Below are positions 34,866-42,850 of a stretch of DNA of 57,150 nt, in pieces. Numbering within the stretch: position 1 is the first letter of the stretch; each line of letters opens with the position of its first letter. The translations under genes were made by a program, and so were the position numbers. Origin of the DNA: CAZFHA01 sp964518595 (GTDB lineage Bacteria; Bacillota; Clostridia; Saccharofermentanales; Saccharofermentanaceae); NCBI GenBank assembly GCA_964518595.1, contig CAZFHA010000025.1, positions 1 through 57,150 of the forward strand. Direction: 5' to 3'. The notes under the pieces were generated by a model. It was given only the letters and a program-made list of their open reading frames with translations, was not told where the DNA came from and searched no databases.

Positions 34866-35005
34866 TTAAACTTACACAACTCCTTAATATTTTCAGGGGC
34901 TTTAGGCTGATAATTCCATAAACAGCAAGCTGTATTAGCATCTTTCTTGCACAGCAGTAAAGCTGTTTTGGCAAGACCCTTCGCAATAGTTTTTTGTACT
35001 TCCAT
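34862..35005 (-). CDS. agrD: AgrD-like cyclic-peptide autoinducer precursor (47 aa)
   Basis: A small gene in a different frame from a longer overlapping 61-codon ORF. The ATG at 35005 follows GGAAGGAGAG. The product has an amphipathic N-terminal leader (MEVQKTIAKGLAKTALLLC), a core NTACCLWNY (residues 24-32) and a charged C-terminal tail QPKAPENIKELCKFK with the clostridial QPxxP signature after the core. By alignment with Clostridium perfringens AgrD (CLWFT followed by HQP), the thiolactone ring would be Cys27-Cys-Leu-Trp-Asn31. A ring from Cys28 to Tyr32 is the alternative. Its TGA overlaps the agrB ATG. Confidence 0.88.
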   Translation of the reverse strand: MEVQKTIAKGLAKTALLLCKKDANTACCLWNYQPKAPENIKELCKFK

Positions 35006-35143
35006 CGTAACTCTCCTTCCTCAATCAAAATTTGTCTCTTTAATTATAGCGAAACAACTAAAAAATAACATACCTGTCACCCAAAGTATAATTATAAAAT
35101 TCAAAAAGCAAACTTACATAATGTTCTGATAAATCTTGGCGAC

Positions 35144-35163
35144 AAAGAGACATGTGTCTCTTT
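35144..35163. repeat. AAAGAGACA inverted repeat between agrC and agrD
   Basis: AAAGAGACA, TG, TGTCTCTTT: a perfect hairpin that contains the agrC stop codon. There is no T-tract, so it fits an attenuator or an RNA-processing site setting the ratio of agrDB to agrAC messages. Confidence 0.65.
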
Positions 35164-36484
35164 ACTGAGACGTTGCAGCAGTCGCTCTATCTTCAGAAGC
35201 TTCTTCAACAACCTCAGTAGGTATTGTAATAGTTACACAAAAAATTTGTTCCTGCAATTTTATTGACAGAGTGCCTTGATATTTTTGTAGTGAATTATTT
35301 ACACTAAGTAATCCTAGACCATGTTGCTTAGACGATTTTAAACTTTTTAATTTCCCCTCTTCCCAGACCAGTGTCCCCTGATATGGGTTAGTAATCTTAA
35401 TTGTAAGCAGTCTACTTGTGTAAACTATCTGGATGTTCAACCATTTAGAGCTGGCACTCTCCAGTGCGGCAATAGAATTGTCTAAGAGATTTCCAAGAAT
35501 TACTACCCAGTCAAAACTTGAGATGGGTAACCGAGGAGGAATTTTTAGGGTTAGTTCCGTAACAATATCGCGCTTTTTAGCCTGTTCTATTTTAAAGTTT
35601 AAAATACTGTCAACCTCTAAGTTGCCTGAGGTGGCATATTCTGTTTCCGTCACCATTGCCGCCTCCAGATCCAGCAAATAATTAAGGATTGCTGAATTAG
35701 CCTCAACTTGGGCAAAAAGGCGCAAGACGGAAACATGATTTTCAAAGTCATGCCGTAAGGTTCTAATCTTAAGGGCCGACTCCTTCATAGCATGAAACTG
35801 ACGTTCATAGAATTGATTTTGTTTACTCAAAACAGTTTTCTCCATGTGCTCTTGAAAAGCTAAATTCAGGGAATCATAAAGACTAAAGACAGAGATATTC
35901 GCTCCCAAAAGCAAAACAAATACTACTAAAAACACGAGAATATTTGGGTTTAAGTATAACATGAGAAAAATTATAAAGAGCGAAACACTTGGCACCATAA
36001 TTAAATTGAACCAGGATTTTACAGGGAGCTCTTGTCTTTGGCGAATATTCTTATATTTTTTAAACAGAATAACTGCCACATAAGTGAAAAATTGAGAAAT
36101 AAAAAATTCCCAAAAAGGCAAATCCAAAGCTGGAAATAAAGAGGAAACAAGAAAAAATACACTTTCAATCGCCACTCTAACTACATAGATTAGAACCGAT
36201 GCAAAGATACGAGATTTTGTATTAGTTTGATAAATTAAAGACAGTAAATAGTACCCACAAATATTTACCACCAAGTTCAAATAGGGGTTATCAAAGACCA
36301 AAAATAAAGAACTATTTACGAGAAAGTAAGCAACAAAACAGCCAATCTGGAACTTCTTAGTTACCCTCCGCTCCGCATAAAAAACGTCAAAAAATTTATA
36401 GAGTACATATGTACTCAAGCCGTTACCTATCAAATATATCAAAGTATTCCAACTCAACAACTGATCCATAAAAACGTATTTCAC
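35162..36484 (-). CDS. agrC: AgrC-like GHKL sensor histidine kinase
   Basis: A 440-aa receptor kinase. Residues about 1-205 hold six to seven membrane helices that would sense the cyclic peptide. A dimerisation/phosphorylation segment follows with LRHDFENH (His245). The GHKL ATPase domain has the N-box GNLLDNSIAAL (331-341) and the G-box GLGLLSVNNSL (389-399). This matches the HPK10 class typical of AgrC, ComD and VirS. The ATG overlaps the agrA stop (ATGA). About 155 bp separate it from agrD. Confidence 0.92.
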   Translation of the reverse strand: MKYVFMDQLLSWNTLIYLIGNGLSTYVLYKFFDVFYAERRVTKKFQIGCFVAYFLVNSSLFLVFDNPYLNLVVNICGYYLLSLIYQTNTKSRIFASVLIYVVRVAIESVFFLVSSLFPALDLPFWEFFISQFFTYVAVILFKKYKNIRQRQELPVKSWFNLIMVPSVSLFIIFLMLYLNPNILVFLVVFVLLLGANISVFSLYDSLNLAFQEHMEKTVLSKQNQFYERQFHAMKESALKIRTLRHDFENHVSVLRLFAQVEANSAILNYLLDLEAAMVTETEYATSGNLEVDSILNFKIEQAKKRDIVTELTLKIPPRLPISSFDWVVILGNLLDNSIAALESASSKWLNIQIVYTSRLLTIKITNPYQGTLVWEEGKLKSLKSSKQHGLGLLSVNNSLQKYQGTLSIKLQEQIFCVTITIPTEVVEEASEDRATAATSQ

Positions 36485-37209
36485 TCCACTCTAGTTATAA
36501 ATTTACGATACTGCTCCACAGCCTCTCGGCGGCTCTGACTAATGGTCAAAGATTTTCCCGATAGTAAGACTACTTTATCATAAGAAAAAGACTTTACCTG
36601 AAAAAAATTGACTAAACATGATTTGTTAATTAAAAAAAAACCTCGCTTACGCAGTTGTCGTTCCAGTTCATACATACTACTGTAAAAGCTACCGTTATGA
36701 ACTTTAGGTCGGCTATACAAACTAATTTTGCGTCCCTGACTTTCAAAGTACAGAATAGATTTAAGGGGAACCCGGTACAAGGTACGATTGGCGTAATAAG
36801 AAAATACCAGATCCTCTTCTGCTTGTAAACGCAAGGCCAGTTCCATTACAGGAAAGAGCTTTTCATAATTAAGCGGTTTGACCAAAAAATCCAAAGGACG
36901 ATTCTTGAAGAGTTCCATAGCATAATCTGTTCTGGCCGACATATAGACAATCTGAATCCTTTGATTATTCTTTTTGAAGCGTAACCAACTTCCCAGCGAC
37001 ACCCCATTCATAGTCTCGGTTTTGAGGCAAATATCAAGAAATATAAGGTCGAACTCCTCGCCACGCTCCCAGGCACGGCAAAAATCCTCCGCAGAATGGA
37101 AAGTTGAAACCACCATTTCCACAGCCAAATCTACCCCAATCCATTGAACCAGCAGCTTGACTTGCAAGCAAATAGCAGGCTCGTCATCACACACGGCAAC
37201 TCGAAACAC
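36481..37209 (-). CDS. agrA: AgrA-like LytTR response regulator
   Basis: A 242-aa regulator. The receiver domain (1-120) has the acidic pocket Asp8-Asp9, phospho-acceptor Asp59 (LIFLDIC), a Ser/Thr switch near VYMSAR and Lys111 (LVKPLNYEK). The LytTR DNA-binding domain follows (about 140-238: YRVPLKSILYFESQGRKISLYS, then FFLINKSCLVNFFQVKSF). It is the first gene of the agrA-agrC-agrD-agrB unit and overlaps agrC by 4 bp. Its upstream region faces the DUF4015 gene. Confidence 0.92.
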   Translation of the reverse strand: MFRVAVCDDEPAICLQVKLLVQWIGVDLAVEMVVSTFHSAEDFCRAWERGEEFDLIFLDICLKTETMNGVSLGSWLRFKKNNQRIQIVYMSARTDYAMELFKNRPLDFLVKPLNYEKLFPVMELALRLQAEEDLVFSYYANRTLYRVPLKSILYFESQGRKISLYSRPKVHNGSFYSSMYELERQLRKRGFFLINKSCLVNFFQVKSFSYDKVVLLSGKSLTISQSRREAVEQYRKFITRVE

Positions 37210-37291
37210 CTGAAAACCTCACTCATAAAGTTTATTCAATGCGCCTATTTTTTACCTTTTGAATAATACTGTTTGTGTTCTAAACGTGCTC

Positions 37292-37345
37292 ATTATAGCA
37301 TCAAATTGGGCTGTAGGTTACAAATTAATAAAATTACGTTATAAT
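37292..37345. promoter_or_regulatory. Divergent promoters: agrA (minus) and DUF4015 gene (plus)
   Basis: Plus strand: TTACAA (37318-37323), 16 bp, TATAAT (37340-37345). Minus strand: an extended -10, TGCTATAAT with its hexamer at 37297-37292, and no clear -35. The two sit back to back within about 55 bp, so a regulator bound between them could affect both. Confidence 0.6.
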
Positions 37346-37437
37346 TTATTTTAAAAGATTTGAGGTTGAGGGATTATTCTACCCTCATAGGAAAGTGGGA
37401 AATTTACATTCCCCTGAATGAAACATGGAGAACAAAT

Positions 37438-38775
37438 ATGAAACACTCTGCTTACTCTCCGCCACCGGCACCAACCGGGCGGAATGCTCGAAGACGCAAA
37501 CAAAAGCTTCTTCGCAACTTAAGATTGGCCACTATTATCTTGTCACTGGTGGTAGTAGTCATGGCAATCTTTTTAGTTAGCCGAACCCTTAGAGGTGTTG
37601 ATGCCCCTATCGCCGCTACCAGTAGCTCAATGGCTGCTGTCGTTAGTAGCATTCCGGCCACTACCACAGCCACACCAACCCCCTTACCTACCCCCCAGCC
37701 TGAATTATTACAGCAGTCGGCTAATGTGGAAAGTTTTTTTGGACCACTGCCTATCTCTGAGGCAACTAAGCCATTGGTTCACAATGAGATTCGGGCAGCC
37801 TACATTGGTGCAGGTGCTTATGTAGACAACACCTTGGCCTTGGCAAAAAATTCTGAGATAAACGCTGTAGTTGTAGATATCAAAGAATCTAATGGTGTAC
37901 TCTTTGATAGCCAGAACCCCCTGGCTAAAGAGCTAGGCTTGGTAAAAAGTCTTTATAATTTAAGCGACCTGGTCAAAACTTTTCACGATAATGATATCAA
38001 AGTAATTGGGCGTATTGTTTGTTTTAAGGATCCCGATTTCGCAGCCCAGAGACCAGAAGATTGTATCAAAGACGAAGCGGGCAATACTCTCTATTTTAAA
38101 AACGAAGGTGGTAAAGCCTTTACTAATCCATATGATAAAGATATCTGGGAATATAATATTGCTTTGGCTGAGGAAGCCATCCAAGCTGGTGTAGATGAAA
38201 TTCAGCTGGATTATGTTCGTTTCCCCACCGGTTCTACTACCTCTGGTGCCAAGCCTTACTTTGGTGATCCGGCCACTACCCCTACCAAAGTAGAGACGAT
38301 TAATCGCTTCTTGCAAACAGCTCGAATTCGTCTACAAGAAAAGTATGGCATTCCCGTTGGCGCTGACGTTTTCGGTATTATTCTTTCCAGTGACTCTGAT
38401 GGTGATATTTTGGGACAAAACTGGGCAACTGTGGGATTAACGGGAATTGATAACTTAGCGCCCATGGTCTATCCCTCACACTATGCCGAAAATACTGTAC
38501 TAAACGGCAAAACCTTCCCCGTTCCCGATCAAGACCCCTATGGAGTGCTTTTCAATGCTTTTGAGCTTGGCAAAACAGCTGCCTCCAAAGAAGGCTATGC
38601 TACCATTCGCCCCTATATTCAAGCTTTTACAGCTAGTTGGGTTAAAGGGTACATCAATTACGGCTATGATCAGATTAATGAGCAAATTAAAGCTATTAAG
38701 GATGCCGGATATTCGGAATGGATATTGTGGAATCCCGGCGGTAAATATCCTGAAGGCAAGTACGACGGTGCTTAA
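37438..38775 (+). CDS. DUF4015 putative glycoside hydrolase, membrane anchored
   Basis: The ATG at 37438, 7 nt after GGAG, is chosen over an upstream in-frame start; 445 aa. A basic, Pro-rich cytoplasmic head (MKHSAYSPPPAP, RRRKQK) precedes a membrane anchor (about 33-55) and a Ser/Thr/Pro linker. The rest is a TIM-barrel-like domain of the DUF4015 family: IRAAYIGAGAYVD, NAVVVDIKESNGVLFDS, KVIGRIVCFKDPDFA, then GVDEIQLDYVRFPTG and later GADVFGI and APMVYPSHYAENT. The Asp in QLDYVRFP is a likely catalytic or structural acid. A cell-surface sugar polymer is a plausible substrate. A strong terminator follows. Confidence 0.85.
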   Translation: MKHSAYSPPPAPTGRNARRRKQKLLRNLRLATIILSLVVVVMAIFLVSRTLRGVDAPIAATSSSMAAVVSSIPATTTATPTPLPTPQPELLQQSANVESFFGPLPISEATKPLVHNEIRAAYIGAGAYVDNTLALAKNSEINAVVVDIKESNGVLFDSQNPLAKELGLVKSLYNLSDLVKTFHDNDIKVIGRIVCFKDPDFAAQRPEDCIKDEAGNTLYFKNEGGKAFTNPYDKDIWEYNIALAEEAIQAGVDEIQLDYVRFPTGSTTSGAKPYFGDPATTPTKVETINRFLQTARIRLQEKYGIPVGADVFGIILSSDSDGDILGQNWATVGLTGIDNLAPMVYPSHYAENTVLNGKTFPVPDQDPYGVLFNAFELGKTAASKEGYATIRPYIQAFTASWVKGYINYGYDQINEQIKAIKDAGYSEWILWNPGGKYPEGKYDGA

Positions 38776-38802
38776 GCGTTCAAAATATCAACTACTATCG
38801 TA

Positions 38803-38840
38803 GGGGCTGTCTCAAAAATTGAGACAGCCCCTTCTTTTTT
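38803..38840 (+). terminator. Terminator after the DUF4015 gene
   Basis: GGGGCTGTCTCA (38803-38814) pairs with TGAGACAGCCCC (38820-38831), followed by TTCTTTTTT. Confidence 0.93.
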
Positions 38841-38941
38841 GTAATAGTAAAAAATTTAGAAGATTGTGAATCGCTCAGCTTGTGAGCATTGGGGCTACAT
38901 AGCCATGAAGGCCTTTATTTGACAGTAGAGGCCAGCCCTAT

Positions 38942-39000
38942 AAAAAATGCTCTCCCACCAGTTAGAACCGTAGTTAAACAATTCACTGTAGAGAGAGCAT
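38942..39000 (-). terminator. Probable serS terminator
   Basis: On the minus strand ATGCTCTC (39000-38993) pairs with GAGAGCAT (38954-38947) and runs into TTTTTTA. The loop is long, about 38 nt. A second partly paired GGCCT/AGGCC structure lies farther along, at about 38906-38940. Confidence 0.6.
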
Positions 39001-39033
39001 CTATACCCTGTTCAGCTGGCAGAAGCCAAAGAC

Positions 39034-40320
39034 TTATTTCATAATCACGGTTTGCCCGTTCATCCACTTTTGCAAAACCTTAGGAATTAAAACAGAACCA
39101 TCTTCTTGCTGATACTGTTCTAAAATAGCAGGCAAAATACGACTGGTGGCTAAGCCTGAAGCATTTAAGGTATGAACAAAGGAAATCGTTTTCCCATCCT
39201 TACGGCGGAAACGCATATTGCCTCTTCTGGCTTGATAATCACCTGCATTTGAAGCCGAGCTTACTTCTTTATAGTCGTTCATAGAGGGAATCCAAACTTC
39301 AATATCATAGGTCTTCATCATAGAAGCAGAACAATCTTCTGCAGCTAGTTTTGTCACTTGATGATGCAATCCAAGACCCTCCACCAAATGGGCAGCCTTA
39401 CGAACCAATTCTTGAAGAGCCTCTTCGGACTCCTCCGGTCTGGCGTACTGGAACATCTCTACTTTGTTAAATTGATGCCCTCGTATCATACCTCTTTCCT
39501 CGGCACGATAGGAACCGGCTTCTTTACGATAGCAAGGGGTAAAAGCAAAATACTTAAAAGGCAGCTCTTCCTCTACTAAAATCTCATCCCGGTGCAAGTT
39601 GACTAAAGCTGTTTCGGCTGTAGGCAACATAAAATGAGTAAATCCGCCGGTTGCCTCTTCATCTCTGATCTGGTAAACATCATCTTTAAATTTGGGAAAT
39701 TGGCCGGCTGTATAGCCACAAGCCGCAGAGAGCATGTGTGGAACAAAAAGCATCTCATATCCATCAGCCATATGTTCTTCCATGAAATAGTTAAGCAGCG
39801 CCCACTCTAAGCGGGCACCATCCTTCCGATAAACCCAATACCCTGAACCGGACAGCTTAACACCGCGCTCATAATCAATCAGCCCTAGGTCTTGTGCAAT
39901 ATCTACATGGTGCTTGGGTGCAAAAGAAAATTCCGGTCTTTGACCAAAAGTAGAAACAATTTGGTTGTTCTCTTTGCCTCCGGGAAGAACATCCTCAGCT
40001 GGTATATTGGGCAGAGCATCTAAAAAGGTCTGCTGCTGATCTTCAATGGCCGCTAAGGCTTCATCCAAAGTTTTTATTTCTTCTGAAATGGCTTTCATAG
40101 CTTCAAAAATAGGTGTCACATCGGCTCCGGCCTTCTTTAGCGCCGGAATTTCAGCAGATTGCTGATTCTTCTGTGCCTTGAGCCCTTCTGTTTTAACGAT
40201 AAGCTCCCGACGTTTCTGATCGTTCTCTAAAAAATCAGTAAAATCAACTTGACAGCCCTTTTTCGCTAATTTTGCTGCAATTTCTGCGGGGTCTTTTCTA
40301 ATAAGATTAATGTCGAGCAT
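39034..40320 (-). CDS. serS: Seryl-tRNA synthetase
   Basis: Charges tRNA-Ser and, in organisms that use it, tRNA-Sec. The 428-aa class II enzyme has an N-terminal coiled-coil arm (about 1-105, rich in Lys/Glu/Ala), then motif 2 (CYRKEAGSYRAEERGMIRGHQFNKVE is the surrounding block), EVSSASNAGDYQARRGNMRFRRKDGK, and motif 3 (HTLNASGLATSRILPAILEQYQ). The length is standard. The leader is short (a candidate -10 near 40353) with no T-box. It is transcribed divergently from the rnf operon. Confidence 0.97.
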   Translation of the reverse strand: MLDINLIRKDPAEIAAKLAKKGCQVDFTDFLENDQKRRELIVKTEGLKAQKNQQSAEIPALKKAGADVTPIFEAMKAISEEIKTLDEALAAIEDQQQTFLDALPNIPAEDVLPGGKENNQIVSTFGQRPEFSFAPKHHVDIAQDLGLIDYERGVKLSGSGYWVYRKDGARLEWALLNYFMEEHMADGYEMLFVPHMLSAACGYTAGQFPKFKDDVYQIRDEEATGGFTHFMLPTAETALVNLHRDEILVEEELPFKYFAFTPCYRKEAGSYRAEERGMIRGHQFNKVEMFQYARPEESEEALQELVRKAAHLVEGLGLHHQVTKLAAEDCSASMMKTYDIEVWIPSMNDYKEVSSASNAGDYQARRGNMRFRRKDGKTISFVHTLNASGLATSRILPAILEQYQQEDGSVLIPKVLQKWMNGQTVIMK

Positions 40321-40399
40321 ATGAGCCTCCTCAGCGGGTTTAATTAGGGCTAATTATACTCTAAAGCCATAGAAAAAACAAAAGTTGATTATAAGCCCT

Positions 40400-40427
40400 T
40401 TGTCTTTTCAGAAAAAATGCATATAAT
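40400..40427 (+). promoter_or_regulatory. rnf operon promoter
   Basis: TTGTCT (40400-40405), a 16-bp spacer and TATAAT (40422-40427), about 34 bp before the rnfC start. Confidence 0.7.
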
Positions 40428-40460
40428 AGCTTAAGATAGTTGTCAAAGGAGGGAGCAGAT

Positions 40461-41858
40461 TTGTTAGTTATGCGAAAATTCTCCGGCGGTGTACATCCCA
40501 AAGGAAATAAGAATACCCACGATTATCCTTCGGTCAAACTCAGGGATTTTACTCAGGTAGAAATCCTCCTAAAGCAGCACATTGGTCCGCCCTGTAAGGC
40601 CGTTGTTCAGAAAGGCGATAAAGTCTTGGTCGGTCAACTTATTGGCCAAGCCGAGCATCCTATGGCTGTACCTGTTCACGCCAGTATTTCCGGGACAGTA
40701 AAAGAAGTAAAATATATTATTTCTGCTACCGGAGAGCCCGTAGAGGCGGTAATTATTGAATCTGACGGATTGGATATCATCGACCCCTCTTGTCAGCCCC
40801 CTTCGGTTAATTCCCGCCAAGAATTTTTAGATATGGTCAGGAATGCCGGACTAGTAGGTTTAGGCGGTGCGGCTTTTCCTACGCACATTAAGATGAAGGC
40901 ACCGGAAGGCAAAGAACCAGATTTCTTATTAGTTAATGCGGCTGAGTGCGAACCCTACATAACCTCTGACTATCGTCAAATCTGCGAACGACCGGAAGAA
41001 ATTATTGCCGGAATTGAAGCAACTCTCCATTGGCTCAATATTCCTGCCGCCATTATCGGGGTTGAAAATAACAAGCCTTTAGCACCTGGCATTCTTAAGC
41101 GAGAACTAGAAAGAAGGGCTCTTGAGCTGAAGCATTCACTACCAATTTCGATTGTAGAACTACGAACAATCTATCCTCAAGGAGCCGAAAAAATGCTAAT
41201 CCACTCCTTGACTGGCCGCAAGGTTCCTACCGGCGGGCTCCCCTCTGATGTAGGCGTGCTTACGCTCAATATCAGCACGTTGCGTTTTATTGGTCACTAT
41301 TTGCGTACCGGCGTTCCTCTGGTTCGAAAGCGCCTGACGCTGGACGGAAGTGCACTCAAGATGCCCGGCAATGTTAATGTTCCTATTGGTGCCAGGATCA
41401 GTGACGTTATTGAGGCCGCCGGTGGGCTCAAAGAAGAGCCTCTAAAAGTTATCATGGGTGGAGCGATGATGGGCTTTGCTCTAGATCGCATCGACTGTGG
41501 CATTATTAAGGCCAACAACGCTGTATTGGTTTTTGGCAGCAAAGAAGCCCGAATCCCCAGCGAGTCCCCCTGTATCCGATGTGCCCGCTGCATTAAAGCC
41601 TGCCCTATGAATCTTTTACCCACCGGCATCGATCAATCAGCCAGACGCCAAGACCCCCAAGATTTGGAATACTATCATGTTATGGATTGTATTGAATGCG
41701 GCTGCTGTACCTATGCTTGCCCAGCCAAACGTTATCTAACTCAAAGTATTCGAAATGGCAAAACCATTGTACGGGCTGAACGTGCGCGGCTAGCCGAGGA
41801 AAAAAAGCGGGAGGCCGAGCTTTTAGAGGCTTCCGGAAAGGAGGGGCATGCCCAATAA
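40461..41858 (+). CDS. rnfC: Rnf complex subunit C (NADH-interacting, Fe-S)
   Basis: Peripheral subunit of the ion-pumping ferredoxin:NAD oxidoreductase; it carries FMN/NADH sites and two 4Fe-4S clusters. GGAGGG lies 7 nt before a TTG at 40461 but 16 nt before the first ATG (40470), so a TTG start (465 aa) is preferred. Features are FSGGVHPKGNK at the start, GLVGLGGAAFPTHIKM, NAAECEPYITSDYR, and clusters CIRCARCIKACP and CIECGCCTYACP near the C-terminus, then an acidic/basic helical tail. It is the first gene of rnfCDGEAB. Confidence 0.94.
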   Translation: MLVMRKFSGGVHPKGNKNTHDYPSVKLRDFTQVEILLKQHIGPPCKAVVQKGDKVLVGQLIGQAEHPMAVPVHASISGTVKEVKYIISATGEPVEAVIIESDGLDIIDPSCQPPSVNSRQEFLDMVRNAGLVGLGGAAFPTHIKMKAPEGKEPDFLLVNAAECEPYITSDYRQICERPEEIIAGIEATLHWLNIPAAIIGVENNKPLAPGILKRELERRALELKHSLPISIVELRTIYPQGAEKMLIHSLTGRKVPTGGLPSDVGVLTLNISTLRFIGHYLRTGVPLVRKRLTLDGSALKMPGNVNVPIGARISDVIEAAGGLKEEPLKVIMGGAMMGFALDRIDCGIIKANNAVLVFGSKEARIPSESPCIRCARCIKACPMNLLPTGIDQSARRQDPQDLEYYHVMDCIECGCCTYACPAKRYLTQSIRNGKTIVRAERARLAEEKKREAELLEASGKEGHAQ

Positions 41859-41877
41859 CCGGGCTGTGCCGGCTTAA
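41848..41877 (+). other. 9-codon leader ORF before rnfD
   Basis: The reading MPNNRAVPA with TAA at 41875-41877 begins 3 nt after GGAGGGGC, which is the only good ribosome binding site near rnfD. Its stop lies 1 nt before the rnfD ATG (TAATATG). This is a termination-reinitiation geometry; whether the peptide is made is unknown. Confidence 0.4.
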
Positions 41878-41878
41878 T

Positions 41879-42850
41879 ATGCCTTTACAAGTATCTAGTT
41901 CCCCTCATATTCGTGATAAGGTTACTACCGTTTCTCTTATGAGGGATGTGGTGATCGCCTGTGTCCCTGCCATCATTGCAGCAGGGATTTGGTTTGGCGC
42001 CAGAGCTATACTCATTATACTCGTCTCCGTTATCGCTTGTGTCATTTTTGAGTATATGAGTCGACGAATTATGAAGCGCAATCAAACTATCTCAGATTTA
42101 TCTGCCGTCATTACAGGCATCTTGTTAGCTTTTAACTTACCACCAACACTGCCGCTCTACATGGTAGTATTGGGTGCCTTCTTTGCCATCGTTGTAGTCA
42201 AGCAAATGTTTGGTGGTTTAGGCAATAATTTTGTCAATCCGGCTCTTACTGCAAGAATTTTTTTATCCATTGCCTTTACTAACGAAATGACTGCCTGGGC
42301 CGTTCCAGAGGGATCATTCAATCTACTACAGTCTTTATCTGGAGCGGATCTGGTGTCTTCTGCTACACCTCTTGCGATCTTGAAGACACAGGCTCAAACC
42401 GGAGCAGAACTTCCTCAGTACCTAAGTCTCTTTTTAGGCGATAAAGCGGGTAGCATCGGCGAAGTTTCCATCTTGGCACTACTGTTGGGTGCTACCTACC
42501 TGGTAGTTCGAAAGGTTATCACCCTATGGATTCCGCTGTTTTATATTGGGACAGTTCTACTAATTAGTGGTCTTGGAGGGCAACCGATTCTATATAGCCT
42601 ATTATCCGGTGGTCTGGTGTTGGGCGCTTTCTATATGGCTACAGACTACGTTACCTCTCCCGTTACTCGAAAAGGACGGATTATTTTCGGTATCGGCTGC
42701 GGCATTATAACTGCCCTGATACGTCTTTTCGGTAACATGGCAGAAGGCGTGTCTTTTTCGATTATTTTAATGAACATACTTACACCACATATTGATCGCT
42801 TAACTATGCCGAAAACTTTTGGGGAGGTAAAAAGTCGTGAAAAAGCTTAA
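41879..42850 (+). CDS. rnfD: Rnf complex subunit D
   Basis: A 323-aa integral membrane subunit with about eight to nine helices. It carries covalently bound FMN in known complexes; the SATPLAIL motif (in VSSATPLAILKTQ) contains the flavin-linked Thr. Other family blocks are MFGGLGNNFVNPALTARIFL and YMATDYVTSPVTRKGRIIFGIGCG. There is no ribosome binding site directly upstream, and the start follows a tiny leader ORF by 1 nt. The 3' end overlaps rnfG by 14 bp. Confidence 0.94.
   Translation: MPLQVSSSPHIRDKVTTVSLMRDVVIACVPAIIAAGIWFGARAILIILVSVIACVIFEYMSRRIMKRNQTISDLSAVITGILLAFNLPPTLPLYMVVLGAFFAIVVVKQMFGGLGNNFVNPALTARIFLSIAFTNEMTAWAVPEGSFNLLQSLSGADLVSSATPLAILKTQAQTGAELPQYLSLFLGDKAGSIGEVSILALLLGATYLVVRKVITLWIPLFYIGTVLLISGLGGQPILYSLLSGGLVLGAFYMATDYVTSPVTRKGRIIFGIGCGIITALIRLFGNMAEGVSFSIILMNILTPHIDRLTMPKTFGEVKSREKA

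Noticed and set aside
34843..35028. A 61-codon minus-strand ORF overlapping agrD and the start of agrB.
   Set aside because: It is out of frame with the AgrD pattern, has no family-like features, and overlaps agrB, whereas the 47-codon frame has the ribosome binding site, the core and the ATGA junction.
40470..40472. ATG as the rnfC start.
   Set aside because: The GGAGGG ribosome binding site is 16 nt away, too far; the in-frame TTG at 40461 has ideal 7-nt spacing. The ATG remains possible.
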